A stretch of DNA of 64,000 bases from Pseudomonadota bacterium (GCA_002747395.1 PDPE01000029.1:1-64000), one strand, 5' to 3'; positions 16,612 through 28,216 are shown, counted from the stretch's first letter. Notes: generated from the letters alone by a model not told the origin. Program-made: numbers and translations.

Positions 16612-19332
16612 TTACAACGACCGATCACGACTATTATCTGCGGCGCTTTTCAAACAGTGATCAAGCACCTCTGCCAATTTTACTTTGTCAAACGGCTTTG
16701 CCAGGTAACCCTGGGCGCCAATTTCTTTAAATCTGCGTTGAAAAGTGAGATCGGTGTTGCCGGTACACATCCAGACAGGTGTATTTATCCCCTGCTTCCT
16801 GAGTCGTATTACCGCTTCGTCTCCGGACATAACAGGCATTTCCATGTCCATCAATATCAGGTCAAAGTGTTTATTCAACGCTTCGTTCAGGGCATCCTTG
16901 CCATTCTCCACATGAATCAATTCGATGCTATCGTCGATTTTATTAATATGCCGTATAATCAGCTTGCTGTTTACCACATTATCTTCAGCCAAAAGAACTT
17001 TTCCCGAAAGCTTTCGTTCCCTGGCGGGCAAAAACTGGCTGATTGTCCGGTAAAAGTCTGCCTGGTTGACGGGCTTGGAAATGAACCCGTTGAAACCGGC
17101 ACGGATATAGGATTCTAACTGATGCTCCATGACGTTGGCGGTGAAAGCCAACAACGGAACACTGTCATCCAGCTTGCGAATCTCTATCGCTGCCGCTTCT
17201 CCGCCCATAACGGGCATTTGAATATCCAGTAAAACCAGGCCAAACGGTTTTCTTTCAAATTCGTCAACAGCTTGCCTGCCACTGGCAACCAGGGTGCATT
17301 CCAGGCCACACTTTTCAAGCAGATGCCGTGCAAGCAATTGATTATCTGTGTTATCTTCAGCCACAAGCACTGTCCCCCGGAGTTGAGGCACCGTAAAGTC
17401 GGCAGCGACCTTGATACATTCCTGCATCGCACCTTGCCAGTCGGCCTGGCAGTTCAGCCAGTCCGCATCACCCAGATCACCCGGATCAACAGAGACGGAG
17501 AAAGTGCTGCCTTCACCATATTTACTCTTCACCCTGATGGTGCCGCCCAACAGGTTGGCCAACTGCAGGGAAATATAAAGCCCGAGCCCGGTTCCACCAT
17601 ATTGCCGGGTAGTCGAGCTGTCAGCCTGGGAAAATGGCCTGAACAGAAGTTGCCGCTGTTCTGCTGTCAAACCAATACCGGTGTCACTGATTTCAAACAC
17701 CATACTGTTTTTTTCCGAGTCATAAAGAATGCGCAGCCCGACCTTGCCGTTCGCGGTAAATTTCACCGAATTGTTGGCCAGATTAAACATAATCTGCTTG
17801 AGCCGTGTCGGATCGGAGTAAAAAACCCGGGGCAGGGGGAAATCCGTCAGCACATCAAATCCAAGGCCTTTTTCCTGTGCTTTCAAGCCGATAGTAGAGC
17901 ACAGATCATCAATCAACTGGGGCAAGTTCACCGGGATTTTTTCTGTTTCCAGTTTTTTTGCATCAATTTTGGATAAATCCAGAATATCATTAATCACTGA
18001 CAATAAATGGTTACCACAACGAATGATCGTATTGATAAAGCGTATTTTTTCATCCCTGGGTATATCATCTTCCAACAATGCTTCCGAATACCCGATAATC
18101 GCCGTCATGGGAGTTCTGATTTCATGACTCATATTTGCCAGAAAACGCCCCTTCGCCTCTTCGGACTCCTCGGCACGAGCCTGGGCTTTGCGGGCTTCCG
18201 CAGAAGCAATTCTTGATTTCTCATACAGTCTGGCGTTGTAGACAGCGGTACCCACATGAAAGAGAAGCGTGCTGATAAACTCCAGCGTTTTTTCTGTCAA
18301 ATCAACCGGCTTTTTGACGCTCACCAGGGCAATGTTACCAATGGCCTTTTGCCTGACTTTCAAGGGAAAAACGGCAACACTGATACAGGGTCTGATTTGA
18401 TTGATTTTTTGATCAAATGAATCCAGGAGTTCCTTGTTGCATGCACCCATTTTACGAACATAGCCCGGTTTTTTTGTTAACAGGGGAGAAAGGAAAATGC
18501 TGCCGGGATGCTCATCAATTTTGCATTGAACCGTAGAAAATATCTGCAAGTCCCGGCTGTTCAGGCCTCTGCCGTAGCCATTCACCTTGCAAACAGTCTT
18601 TCCGTCACTATCCAGAGTAAACAGATAAATATGGTCAAAAGCGTAGTTTTTTCTAATTACTCTCGATACCTGCCTCATGATCATGTCAATTTCAAGAAAG
18701 GAATTCACTGCCTGAGTCATGGAGTTAATCGCAAGCAAATGCTCTCGCTGGCGGGAAAGGTCTTTTTTTATTCGCAACAGCTTGCCGGTTATATCATATG
18801 AAAAAGAGCTGAATACACAGGTGTATAAAAACAGCCCGACAGACATAATTATCACAGAACTCAAATTCACATCAGGTCTGAAATACGCTTCGTTCAGGCT
18901 GATACTGACAATACATCCTGTTGAGAAAGCCAGCATCGACATAATCTGCAGGCGAACTCCTCCAGCTACCAGATTGGTCATGGTCAACCCTGTCACCATA
19001 GCAAGAGTCAGGAAAGGGTTAAAACCCCAAACCGCTACACATACCCCATACAGAAAACTGTCAATAACAATATTACGCATGCCATCAAGGCGGGAGCGGG
19101 AGAAGAAGAATACAACGTGCGGGTAGACAAGAGTGTGAGCCAGGGCATAAACCCAGAACCAGGAGCCGGCTTCACCATAAAACAGCGAGACATGCACCAA
19201 TAAAACAAACAGGCAAGCCAGGGTGCGTAACAGATAGTCAAACCGGGCCAGACCACTGGAGCGCCGCAGTTTTTTCTGCCAGTCAAGGTTATCGGGTTCG
19301 GCCAGGGGCATATGTTGGGCTCCGTAAGGCAT
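16612..19332 (-). CDS. hybrid sensor histidine kinase: MASE2-like, GAF, HisKA, HATPase, two receiver domains
   Basis: At 906 aa this is a membrane hybrid kinase. Residues 25-175 hold several membrane segments resembling MASE2 (FNPFLTLAM then NLVAGGVR). A GAF-like domain spans about 205-370. A coiled coil leads to the HisKA box FLANMSHEIRTPM (His403). The ATPase domain has NSVKFT, DTGIGL and GGTGLGL. Two receiver domains follow, with probable phospho-Asp at 703 (LLDIQMPVMGG) and 829 (LMDMEMPVMSG). There is no HPt domain, so relay to a separate HPt protein is expected. No response regulator adjoins it, so the output is unknown. Confidence 0.88.
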   Translation of the reverse strand: MPYGAQHMPLAEPDNLDWQKKLRRSSGLARFDYLLRTLACLFVLLVHVSLFYGEAGSWFWVYALAHTLVYPHVVFFFSRSRLDGMRNIVIDSFLYGVCVAVWGFNPFLTLAMVTGLTMTNLVAGGVRLQIMSMLAFSTGCIVSISLNEAYFRPDVNLSSVIIMSVGLFLYTCVFSSFSYDITGKLLRIKKDLSRQREHLLAINSMTQAVNSFLEIDMIMRQVSRVIRKNYAFDHIYLFTLDSDGKTVCKVNGYGRGLNSRDLQIFSTVQCKIDEHPGSIFLSPLLTKKPGYVRKMGACNKELLDSFDQKINQIRPCISVAVFPLKVRQKAIGNIALVSVKKPVDLTEKTLEFISTLLFHVGTAVYNARLYEKSRIASAEARKAQARAEESEEAKGRFLANMSHEIRTPMTAIIGYSEALLEDDIPRDEKIRFINTIIRCGNHLLSVINDILDLSKIDAKKLETEKIPVNLPQLIDDLCSTIGLKAQEKGLGFDVLTDFPLPRVFYSDPTRLKQIMFNLANNSVKFTANGKVGLRILYDSEKNSMVFEISDTGIGLTAEQRQLLFRPFSQADSSTTRQYGGTGLGLYISLQLANLLGGTIRVKSKYGEGSTFSVSVDPGDLGDADWLNCQADWQGAMQECIKVAADFTVPQLRGTVLVAEDNTDNQLLARHLLEKCGLECTLVASGRQAVDEFERKPFGLVLLDIQMPVMGGEAAAIEIRKLDDSVPLLAFTANVMEHQLESYIRAGFNGFISKPVNQADFYRTISQFLPARERKLSGKVLLAEDNVVNSKLIIRHINKIDDSIELIHVENGKDALNEALNKHFDLILMDMEMPVMSGDEAVIRLRKQGINTPVWMCTGNTDLTFQRRFKEIGAQGYLAKPFDKVKLAEVLDHCLKSAADNSRDRSL

Positions 19333-19461
19333 GAGTGTACTGATCGCAAGGAATGTTCTTTCAGTATAGCAAAGATACCGTTCTGCCCACTTTCATCCCG
19401 GGCAGCCGAGCCGATCACCAGAACCGGCCAACCACTCCCGGGTTGCCTTTAACCGCCACCT

Positions 19462-21003
19462 CTACATTAACACAACATCATACTGCTCCTGGCTGTACAT
19501 ACCTTCGACCTGGAGTTTAATGCTTTTTCCTATAAATGACTCCAGATCGGCCAGGTTGTCCGAGTCCTCATCCAGTAAACGGTCAATAACGGACTGGGAG
19601 GCCAGAACCAGGTAACTGCTTGCCTCATAGGCCCGGTTTATTCGCAGAATTTCGCGGAATATCTCATAGCACACTGTTTCTGCTGTCTTGAGATACCCTC
19701 GTCCAACACATAAAGAACAAGGCTCGCACAGGATTTGCCCCAGGCTTTCGGTTGTGCGCTTGCGAGTCATCTCCACCAAACCGAGTTCGGACACACAGGA
19801 GATTTTTGTTTTCGCATGGTCAGACTCCAACATTTTTTCCAGCATACGAATCACCTGGCGCTGATGTTCCGGATCCTCCATATCAATAAAGTCGATAATG
19901 ATAATTCCGCCCAGATTTCTCAACCTCAACTGGCGACTGATTGCCCTGGCTGCTTCCAGATTGGTTTTGAAAATCGTCTCTTCCAGATTGCGATGCCCGA
20001 CAAAGCCCCCCGTATTGATATCGATCGTGGTCATCGCTTCTGTTTGGTCAATAATCAGATATCCGCCTGATTTAAGCTCCACCTTTCTGCTGAGCGCTCT
20101 TTGAATTTCATCTTCAACACCATACAGGTCGAATATCGGGCGCTCTCCCGGGTAGTATTCCAGTCTGGAATCAATGTTCGGCACATACTGATTGGCAAAC
20201 TCCAGCGCATTCTGATAGCGTTCCTGGGAGTCAATTTTTATTTTTTCCGTTTCGGGTCGAGCAAGATCCCGCAGGGTGCGAACGTAGAGAGCCAGATCCT
20301 GATAAATCACTGCAGGAGCCCTGACACGTTTCACCTGTCTCAACAGCCCGTCCCACAGGCGTCTCAAATACAGTATATCTGCCTGCAGTTCTTCCCGACT
20401 GGCATTCTCTGCTGCGGTGCGAACAATAAACCCGCCTTTGCGAACCTCTCCCTCAACCTGACTGCCCGAGTCGGCCCGATCACCCGGTTCCGCCTGGTTA
20501 CTCAGCTCCACTTCATTCCTTAAATATTCACGCAAAGCCTCGTCTTCAATTTTCTGGGATACGCCAATATGGTCATTGTCGGGCAAATAAACCAGGAAGC
20601 GGGAAGGAATGGAAATATGAGTCGTCAAACGAGCCCCTTTGGAGCCAATCGGGTCTTTGGTGACCTGCACGGTAAGTGATTGTCCCTCATACAGCATGGA
20701 TGCAATAGTAGGCACTGCTCTCTCAGCTTTTTCAGCTTCTTTTTTTTCAACCTCTACACCTTCTTCCCTGCTCACCGGGGTTTCAATATCAGAAGCATGA
20801 ATAAAGGCTGCTCGTTCCAGGCCAATATCCACAAAGGCGGCCTCCATGCCGGGCAGAACCCTGACCACCTTGCCAAGATAAATATTTCCCACGATGCCAC
20901 GATTACCGGCACGCTCAATATATACTTCCTGAAGCACACCGTTCTCGACTAGCGCGACCCGGGTTTCTACCGGCGTCACGTTGATCAATATTTCTTCACT
21001 CAT
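19462..21003 (-). CDS. rng: ribonuclease G
   Basis: This 513-aa endoribonuclease matures 16S rRNA 5' ends and degrades mRNA. An S1 RNA-binding domain (about residues 35-130) has GNIYLGKVVRVLPGMEAAFVD. The catalytic core shows TTIDINTGGFVG and IIIDFIDMED with the metal-binding aspartates. The zinc-link cysteines are in CEPCSLC. A moderately acidic insert in the S1 region and the absence of an RNase E-type C-terminal scaffold fit RNase G. Its start overlaps the maf stop by 8 bp, in the conserved mreBCD-maf-rng order. Confidence 0.95.
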   Translation of the reverse strand: MSEEILINVTPVETRVALVENGVLQEVYIERAGNRGIVGNIYLGKVVRVLPGMEAAFVDIGLERAAFIHASDIETPVSREEGVEVEKKEAEKAERAVPTIASMLYEGQSLTVQVTKDPIGSKGARLTTHISIPSRFLVYLPDNDHIGVSQKIEDEALREYLRNEVELSNQAEPGDRADSGSQVEGEVRKGGFIVRTAAENASREELQADILYLRRLWDGLLRQVKRVRAPAVIYQDLALYVRTLRDLARPETEKIKIDSQERYQNALEFANQYVPNIDSRLEYYPGERPIFDLYGVEDEIQRALSRKVELKSGGYLIIDQTEAMTTIDINTGGFVGHRNLEETIFKTNLEAARAISRQLRLRNLGGIIIIDFIDMEDPEHQRQVIRMLEKMLESDHAKTKISCVSELGLVEMTRKRTTESLGQILCEPCSLCVGRGYLKTAETVCYEIFREILRINRAYEASSYLVLASQSVIDRLLDEDSDNLADLESFIGKSIKLQVEGMYSQEQYDVVLM

Positions 21004-21604
21004 AATCTATATCAGCCCATAGCACGAAACCGGCCTGTTCCAGTAACACCGCCGTTTCCATAATCGGCAACCCCACTACTCCTGAATAGCTGCCAATCAA
21101 ATGTGAAACAAAAATAGCACCCCGCCCCTGAACGGCATACCCTCCGGCCTTGTCTTGCGGTTCACCGGATAACCAGTAGCGCTTTATCTCACGGTTCCTG
21201 ATCTGGCGAAAAAAAACCTCCGACCTGGAAACCGTCACCTGTTCAAAATCCGGCCCCACAAGAGCAACGGAAGTAAGAATAGTGTGACTCCTGCCGGACA
21301 TCGAGCGGAGCATTTCAGCTTCATGGTCGTAATCTCGCGGTTTCACAAGCAATTGATTATCCAGCACGCCCAGGGTATCAGATCCCAAAAAGTATAGCTG
21401 TTCATTGCAATCTGACCCGGACAATCGCGTTTTGCGGGCTGTTTTCGCTTTTAACAACGCCAGACGTTCAACCAGTTCCTGATTGGTTTCACCATCAGTC
21501 GGGGACTCATCCACATCGACCGGGTACTGCTCGAATGGCACCCCCACCCGGGTCAGTAATTCGACTCTGCGTGGGGAGGCAGAGGCCAGTATCAGTTTTT
21601 TCAC
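20996..21604 (-). CDS. maf: Maf-family nucleotide pyrophosphatase (YhdE type)
   Basis: This 202-aa house-cleaning pyrophosphatase acts on dTTP/UTP or modified nucleotides. The N-terminal LILASASPRRVELL motif is the family signature. The catalytic aspartate lies in the FLGSDTL motif, and GGYAVQGRGAIFV and GSYSGVVGLP follow. It sits between mreD and rng with an 8-bp overlap into rng, as in Pseudomonas. The conserved motifs favour the YhdE rather than the YceF subgroup. Confidence 0.92.
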   Translation of the reverse strand: MKKLILASASPRRVELLTRVGVPFEQYPVDVDESPTDGETNQELVERLALLKAKTARKTRLSGSDCNEQLYFLGSDTLGVLDNQLLVKPRDYDHEAEMLRSMSGRSHTILTSVALVGPDFEQVTVSRSEVFFRQIRNREIKRYWLSGEPQDKAGGYAVQGRGAIFVSHLIGSYSGVVGLPIMETAVLLEQAGFVLWADIDYE

Positions 21605-21685
21605 ACAAGCCGTCCTGAAATAATTGTTGTTGCCTTTTGTCCCTGTCGGGGAATGACAGTTTGAAGTTTGGCCGCCGGCGAAAAA

Positions 21686-22168
21686 TCAGGCGGTCTTCCT
21701 GTTGACAACCTCCATCATCAAAAAGAAAAACGGCCACAAGACAGCACTGGATATGGCAGGGTAAAGATAGACGAGGCCGGCAGCCGATACGCCGGTCAGG
21801 CTTTTTACCAGATGACAGATCATCAGATTGATACCAATGATCAGAAAGACCATAACGCTCTGCTGAATCAGGGGAAATACCTTGAAACGCTGATACAGAC
21901 TGGCCAGTAAATAGGCAATCACTGCAAACGCCAAAGCATTCATGCCCAATAGCGCTCCCTCAACCACATCCTGAAACAGACCGATAAACCAGGCAAAAAC
22001 AAGCCCGACGCGATTGGGTACGGTTACCACCCAGAACAGCAACACCATGGCTGTCCAGTCCGGTCGCCACAACTGAAGCCAGGGGGGCATATAAACAATA
22101 CTCAGAACAAAAGCGAAGAAAAAGCTGAAAAATGCCAACCCCCAGCTCACTCTGACCTGACCGCTCAT
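21686..22168 (-). CDS. mreD: rod shape-determining protein MreD
   Basis: This 160-aa inner-membrane protein has about five hydrophobic segments and works with MreB and MreC in the elongasome that keeps cells rod-shaped. Typical features are the PDWTAMVLLFWVV segment near residue 37 and GLFQDVVEGALLGMNALAF. The start overlaps the mreC stop by four bases (ATGA), so translation is coupled. Confidence 0.93.
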   Translation of the reverse strand: MSGQVRVSWGLAFFSFFFAFVLSIVYMPPWLQLWRPDWTAMVLLFWVVTVPNRVGLVFAWFIGLFQDVVEGALLGMNALAFAVIAYLLASLYQRFKVFPLIQQSVMVFLIIGINLMICHLVKSLTGVSAAGLVYLYPAISSAVLWPFFFLMMEVVNRKTA

Positions 22169-23109
22169 GGCCGCTCCCCTTCCGTTTCCGATTCCGATTC
22201 CGATTCGTTTTCTTCGTATTCAGAATCACTTTTTTTATCTGTGAACTTTTTACTTCCGTCTGATTTTCGCTGGGCAGCCGCAAGCTTGCGAGCATCCTTG
22301 AACAAAACCAGAACCAGCCTGCTTTGATTCAATCTTGCAGAAGGAGTGGCCAGAACGTGGGCAAAAGGTCTGCCAGGGTCATGCTCCACACGCTTGACAG
22401 TAGCGACGGGGTAGCCGGCCGGGAATCGCCCTCCCAACCCGGAACTGACCAACAGGTCCCCCTGCCGGATATCGGCTGTATCCGGCACATTGGCCAGTTC
22501 CAGCTCGGAAATGGCCCCCTTGCCGACGACAATTGCACGCAATCCGTTGCGATTCACCTGAACGGGTACGGCGTGACTACTGTCAGAAATCAGCAAGACA
22601 CGTGCCGTATATTCGCTGACCTGAATGACCTGCCCCATGAGTCCGTTGGCATCGACTACCGCGTGCCCGACCCTTACGCCGTCGGTCTGGCCTTTGTTAA
22701 TAACAACTTCGTGAACATAGGGGTCCGGGTTGACACCTATCATCTCGGACACAATAACAGAGTCTTCTACCACAGAAGAAGCATTGAGCAGCTCTCGTAA
22801 ACGGTTGTTTTCTGCCGCCAGAAAAACCAGCCTCTGCAGTTTTCTCTCCAATACAGCGATCTGCACTTGCAGGGCATCGTTCTCATCCAGCAACTGTTCC
22901 CGGGTTTTTATTGACGAACCTCCCCAGTTCAGCGCGGAAGCAGGCAAATCACTGACCCATTGAACCGGAGTAATCAAAGTGGAAATCGCATGACGAATAA
23001 TGGACACACGCTCAAATCGATAATCCATGATCATCAATGCAACAGAAACAATCACCACCATCATTAACCGATACCCCAGATAGGGGCCTTGAACAAAGAT
23101 TGTATTAAT
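22165..23109 (-). CDS. mreC: rod shape-determining protein MreC, probable AUU start
   Basis: MreC is a bitopic elongasome protein with one N-terminal membrane segment, a coiled coil (about residues 70-110) and a beta-rich periplasmic domain with VVINKGQTDGVRVGHAV and LLVSSGLGGRFPAGYPV. The first in-frame ATG (23062-23064) would cut off the conserved N terminus. Upstream the frame continues as NTIFVQGPYLGYRL, matching the usual MreC opening. The position of the normal initiator Met is an ATT (23107-23109), with AGAGGA (23118-23123) eight bases before it and an in-frame TAG further up. An AUU start giving 314 aa is inferred. The C terminus has an Asp/Glu/Ser-rich tail. Confidence 0.88.
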   Translation of the reverse strand: MNTIFVQGPYLGYRLMMVVIVSVALMIMDYRFERVSIIRHAISTLITPVQWVSDLPASALNWGGSSIKTREQLLDENDALQVQIAVLERKLQRLVFLAAENNRLRELLNASSVVEDSVIVSEMIGVNPDPYVHEVVINKGQTDGVRVGHAVVDANGLMGQVIQVSEYTARVLLISDSSHAVPVQVNRNGLRAIVVGKGAISELELANVPDTADIRQGDLLVSSGLGGRFPAGYPVATVKRVEHDPGRPFAHVLATPSARLNQSRLVLVLFKDARKLAAAQRKSDGSKKFTDKKSDSEYEENESESESETEGERP

Positions 23110-23266
23110 TGCTGGAGTCCTCTATCAATTCTTTGTCCGGTTTTATGATTCTTTTTTGTCGACCTGAAAATGCTGCAACGTGATGAAAAGTAGATGAAAT
23201 GCGGGGATAAGAGCAGGGGGAGAACCTGATTCAGCTTGCCTCCCCGAGTACCGACAGAAGATGAAA

Positions 23267-24386
<1,120 letters not shown>

Positions 24387-24528
24387 GTTGCGGCAACTTT
24401 AACAGCGGCCGTCGATTTCAGCAAGCGGGAAAGCCCACACTTTACCATACAAAACAGCCAGAAGTTAGCTTGCGAGGTTCCATTTTGTCGAAAACCGGAA
24501 GTGTTCGTGCCTGCAGACAGAAAAATGC

Positions 24529-24558
24529 CAGTAATGTTAATAGTCAGTAATGTTAATA
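24529..24558 (+). repeat. 16-bp tandem duplication upstream of gatC
   Basis: CAGTAATGTTAATAGT is followed by CAGTAATGTTAATA, the second copy diverging only in its last two bases. Confidence 0.8.
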
Positions 24559-24671
24559 AAGCCACTGCCCATTGGCGGTGATGTTCTGGTACCATACGCG
24601 ACAAGATGACACAACAGAAATACTGCGAAATAAAAACAGTAGAGCAATGAACCAGGAACAGGAGGCACCCC

Positions 24672-24959
24672 TTGTCTATCGACCTTTCAACCGTTGAAAA
24701 AATCGCTCACCTGGCTCGCCTGCAGGTAACGGGCGAACAGGCTGAAAAACTGACCAGAGACCTTTCCAATATTCTTGACCTGGTTGACCAGCTACAGGCT
24801 GCTGACACCACCAATGTTGCCCCGATGGCTCACCCGATGGACGCGGTACAGGTGTTACGTGAAGACATTGTAACCGAACAGAACCAGAGAGAAGAACTGC
24901 AACGTGTTGCCCCTGAAACCGAAGACGGCCTTTTTCTCGTACCCAGGGTAATTGAATAA
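24672..24959 (+). CDS. gatC: Asp-tRNA(Asn)/Glu-tRNA(Gln) amidotransferase subunit C
   Basis: This 95-aa subunit stabilises the GatCAB complex, which amidates mischarged Glu-tRNA(Gln) and/or Asp-tRNA(Asn). The family motifs VEKIAHLARLQ and LRED are present. The start is TTG 24672, supported by an AGGAGG ribosome site seven bases upstream and by the normal MSIDLSTVEKIA-type N terminus. It is the first gene of gatCAB. Confidence 0.93.
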   Translation: MSIDLSTVEKIAHLARLQVTGEQAEKLTRDLSNILDLVDQLQAADTTNVAPMAHPMDAVQVLREDIVTEQNQREELQRVAPETEDGLFLVPRVIE

Positions 24960-25004
24960 TTCAGGGCAATTGATTAAATACCGGTACAACCTGGATAGCG
25001 ATAA

Positions 25005-25055
25005 TGCCCGAACAACAATAGTACCCGAACAACAATAGTGCCCAAACAACAACAG
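25005..25055 (+). repeat. 17-bp tandem repeat, three copies, gatC-gatA spacer
   Basis: Three adjacent 17-bp units (25005-25021, 25022-25038, 25039-25055) of the form TGCCCGAACAACAATAG differ at one to three positions. They fill much of the spacer before gatA. Confidence 0.9.
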
Positions 25056-25086
25056 ACCACCAAAGACCTGACTCAAAACAAACACC

Positions 25087-26538
25087 ATGCAAAATAAAAC
25101 CGTAGCCGAAATCGCCCGCGACCTGCAAAGTGGCGAGTATTCAAGTGTCGAAATCACCCGACACCTTATCGATCGCATCAAACAGCAAGACGAACAGTAC
25201 AACAGCTTCATTACCGTCTGTGAGGAGTCCGCCCTGAAAGAAGCATCCCTGGCGGATACCCGGAGAGCAGAAGGCAATGCAGACACGTGGACAGGCGTAC
25301 CCTTTGCACACAAGGATATCTTTTGCACAAGGGGAATCAAAACAACCTGTGGTTCCAGGATGCTCCATAATTTTGTACCTCCTTATGACTCCACCGTTGC
25401 CGCCAACTTCAAAAGCGCCGGAGCCGTCTGCCTTGGTAAAACCAATATGGATGAATTTGCGATGGGCTCCTCCAATGAGACCAGCTATTTTGGCAAGGTC
25501 ACCAACCCCTGGGGTGAAAACCTGGTGCCTGGCGGCTCATCCGGCGGTTCTGCGGCTGCCGTTGCAGCCCGCCTGACACCGGCTGCGACAGCAACCGATA
25601 CCGGCGGTTCCATTCGTCAACCCGCTGCGCTGTGTGGAATTACCGGCCTGAAACCCACCTACGGCAGAGTGTCACGACTGGGCATGATCGCATTCGCCTC
25701 CAGCCTGGATCAGGGTGGCCCGATGGCTCGTACCGCCGAGGATGCAGCAATGATGCTGAATGTAATGGCAAGCTACGATCCGAAGGACTCAACCAGCATT
25801 CAACGAGATGTGCCGGACTACACAGCCACACTCAACGACAGCATAAAGGGGGTGCGAATCGGGCTGCCAAAAGAGTTTTTTACCGAAGCACTGGATTCCG
25901 GTATGGCCGATCGTACCATGGCCGCCATTAAGGAACTGGAACAGCTGGGAGCACAGGTCAAAGACATTTCACTGCCCCATTCTCACCTGTCAGTTCCCAC
26001 TTATTACGTGATCGCGCCGGCCGAATGCTCGGCCAATTTATCCCGCTTTGATGGCGTTCGCTACGGACATCGCTGTGAAAACCCCAAAGACCTGATGGAT
26101 CTGTATCTGCGAAGCAGGTCTGAAGGTTTTGGTGATGAAGTAAAGCGAAGAATACTGATCGGCACCTACGCGCTGAGTGCCGGCTATTACGATGCCTACT
26201 ATAAAAAGGCACAGCAGGCTCGCAGACTGATTACCAATGACTTTGCCTCGGCCTTCGAACAGGTGGATATCATTGCCAGCCCTTCCTCCCCTTCTCCGGC
26301 TTTCGCCTCGGGTTCAAAGGGTGATGACCCTGTACAAATGTACCTTGAAGACATCTTCACCATATCAACCAATCTGGCCGGATTGCCGGGCATATCTGTC
26401 CCCGACGGCCTGATCGGTGGTCTGCCCGTCGGGCTGCAATTGATTGGCAATTATTTTGCCGAAGCAAAACTGTTAAACGTCGCCCATCAATTCCAGCAGG
26501 TAACAGACTGGCACCGGAAGGCACCAGGATCAGTTTGA
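25087..26538 (+). CDS. gatA: Asp-tRNA(Asn)/Glu-tRNA(Gln) amidotransferase subunit A
   Basis: This 483-aa amidase subunit releases ammonia from glutamine for transamidation on GatB. The Ser-cisSer-Lys triad is visible: Lys in [11 protein letters not shown], cis-Ser in [10 protein letters not shown] and the nucleophile Ser in [12 protein letters not shown]-terminal [10 protein letters not shown] is typical. The start at 25087 follows the triple 17-bp repeat. It is the middle gene of gatCAB. Confidence 0.96.
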   Translation: MQNKTVAEIARDLQSGEYSSVEITRHLIDRIKQQDEQYNSFITVCEESALKEASLADTRRAEGNADTWTGVPFAHKDIFCTRGIKTTCGSRMLHNFVPPYDSTVAANFKSAGAVCLGKTNMDEFAMGSSNETSYFGKVTNPWGENLVPGGSSGGSAAAVAARLTPAATATDTGGSIRQPAALCGITGLKPTYGRVSRLGMIAFASSLDQGGPMARTAEDAAMMLNVMASYDPKDSTSIQRDVPDYTATLNDSIKGVRIGLPKEFFTEALDSGMADRTMAAIKELEQLGAQVKDISLPHSHLSVPTYYVIAPAECSANLSRFDGVRYGHRCENPKDLMDLYLRSRSEGFGDEVKRRILIGTYALSAGYYDAYYKKAQQARRLITNDFASAFEQVDIIASPSSPSPAFASGSKGDDPVQMYLEDIFTISTNLAGLPGISVPDGLIGGLPVGLQLIGNYFAEAKLLNVAHQFQQVTDWHRKAPGSV

Positions 26539-26579
26539 TTTTGTTCGCAGTCTGGCAGCACCCTGTTCGCGACTACAGC

Positions 26580-26607
26580 AATAACAGCGATAAAATAACA
26601 GCGATAA
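26580..26607 (+). repeat. 14-bp perfect tandem duplication, gatA-gatB spacer
   Basis: AATAACAGCGATAA occurs twice in a row (26580-26593 and 26594-26607). Confidence 0.85.
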
Positions 26608-26656
26608 CGACAAGCAAATCAGTTCATTGTCCACCAAGGAATAAAGAGCAAAAACC

Positions 26657-28111
26657 ATGCAATGGGAAACCGTAATCGGCCTTGAAATTCACGTTCAACT
26701 GGCGACAAAATCGAAAATTTTCTCAGGTTCCAGCACCCGATACGGTGCTGCCCCGAATACCCAGGCAAATGCCGTTGACCTGGCCATGCCGGGTATGCTG
26801 CCGGTACCGAATGAGCAGGCATTTCGTTACGCCATCATGTTTGGTCTGGCAATCAATGCCAGGATCAACAAACGCTCCGTCTTTGAGCGAAAAAATTACT
26901 TCTACCCCGACCTCCCCAAGGGCTATCAGACCACACAGCTGGAATCACCCATCGTGGGTGCCGGCCATGTGGACATTCAACTCTCTGACGGCACGAAAAA
27001 ATCGATTCGGATACACCACGCCCACCTGGAAGAAGACGCAGGAAAATCCCTGCATGAAGACTACCACGGCATGTCAGGTATTGACCTGAACCGGGCAGGC
27101 ACGCCGCTTATCGAAGTGGTCACCGAGCCGGATATCCGCAGCCCGGAAGAAGCCGTTGCCTTCGCCAAAAAGCTGCACGCCATTGTCACCTCTCTCGGTA
27201 TTTGCGACGGTGAAATGTCTCAGGGATCCATGCGTTTTGATGTCAATGTTTCCGTTCGCCCGGCAAATCAGGATCAACTGGGCACCCGCACCGAAACCAA
27301 AAACCTCAACTCGTTCCGATTCATGGAAAAAGCCATCAAACATGAGGTGGAACGGCAAATAGACATTATTGAAGATGGTGGCAGGATTACTCAGGAAACC
27401 CGCCTGTTTGACGGCGAAAAAGGGATATCCCGCTCCATGCGAAGCAAAGAGGAAGCAAATGATTACCGCTACTTCCCCTGCCCCGATTTACTGCCGGTGG
27501 TGTTTGATGACGAGTATATCGACAATATCAGAAAAACCCTGCCAGAACTGCCGGACAACCGACAGGCACGATTTATCGAACAATACAGACTGTCTGACTA
27601 CGACGCAGGTATTTTGAGTGCGGATGCGGGTATGGCAAGCTTTTTTGAGACCACGACAGCCACCTGTGGCGATGCCAAACTGGCAGCCAACTGGATCATG
27701 GGTGAACTCTCCGCCAGACTCAACGCGGATGAGAAAACCATCGCCAGCAGCCAGGTCAGTGCAGAACAACTCGGACAACTGATTAACAGACTCAGGGACA
27801 ACAGCGTCTCCTCCTCGGGTGCCAAGAAACTGCTTGACGCGCTGTGGAACAATGAGGGAGATAACATCGACCAACTTATTGAAGAAAAAGGGTTGAAGCA
27901 GGTCTCCGATACCGGAGAGCTGGAAAAACTGGTCGATAGTGTACTGGAAGGCATGACCGATCAAATTGCCCAATATAAAGAGGCAGACGACAAAAAGCGG
28001 AAGAAACTGATGGGTGGCTTTATGGGGCCTCTGATGAAAGCGTCAAAAGGCCAGGGTAACCCCAGGGTATTAACAGAAATACTGAAGAAAAAACTGGATT
28101 CCCAGGAGTAG
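26657..28111 (+). CDS. gatB: Asp-tRNA(Asn)/Glu-tRNA(Gln) amidotransferase subunit B
   Basis: This 484-aa kinase-like subunit activates the tRNA-bound Glu or Asp with ATP and performs the amide transfer. The N-terminal [10 protein letters not shown] and [20 protein letters not shown] blocks are conserved, as is [18 protein letters not shown]. The C-terminal YqeY-like tail domain (last 150 residues) ends with the typical GG-P--K--GQ-NP segment. The gatCAB set implies that at least one of GlnRS or AsnRS is replaced or supplemented by the indirect route. Confidence 0.96.
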   Translation: MQWETVIGLEIHVQLATKSKIFSGSSTRYGAAPNTQANAVDLAMPGMLPVPNEQAFRYAIMFGLAINARINKRSVFERKNYFYPDLPKGYQTTQLESPIVGAGHVDIQLSDGTKKSIRIHHAHLEEDAGKSLHEDYHGMSGIDLNRAGTPLIEVVTEPDIRSPEEAVAFAKKLHAIVTSLGICDGEMSQGSMRFDVNVSVRPANQDQLGTRTETKNLNSFRFMEKAIKHEVERQIDIIEDGGRITQETRLFDGEKGISRSMRSKEEANDYRYFPCPDLLPVVFDDEYIDNIRKTLPELPDNRQARFIEQYRLSDYDAGILSADAGMASFFETTTATCGDAKLAANWIMGELSARLNADEKTIASSQVSAEQLGQLINRLRDNSVSSSGAKKLLDALWNNEGDNIDQLIEEKGLKQVSDTGELEKLVDSVLEGMTDQIAQYKEADDKKRKKLMGGFMGPLMKASKGQGNPRVLTEILKKKLDSQE

Positions 28112-28140
28112 TTTTCTGGCAACTGATCATCGTCCGGCAC

Positions 28141-28211
28141 TCGTCTCCGCGGGCAGTCTGCGCAGGCAAGGCTGCATGGTAACGACAGGGCAAGGCTCGT
28201 CAAACCTTGCC
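28141..28211. repeat. palindromic spacer element downstream of gatB
   Basis: GGCAAGG (28189-28195) pairs with CCTTGCC (28205-28211) across a 9-base loop, and a direct copy of CAGGCAAGGCT lies just upstream. The segment near 28147-28165 shares CTCCGC and GGCAGTCTGCGCA with the bioF-bioB spacer element at 53431-53454. It may act as a weak terminator, but there is no T-run. Confidence 0.5.
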
Positions 28212-28216
28212 TGGCT

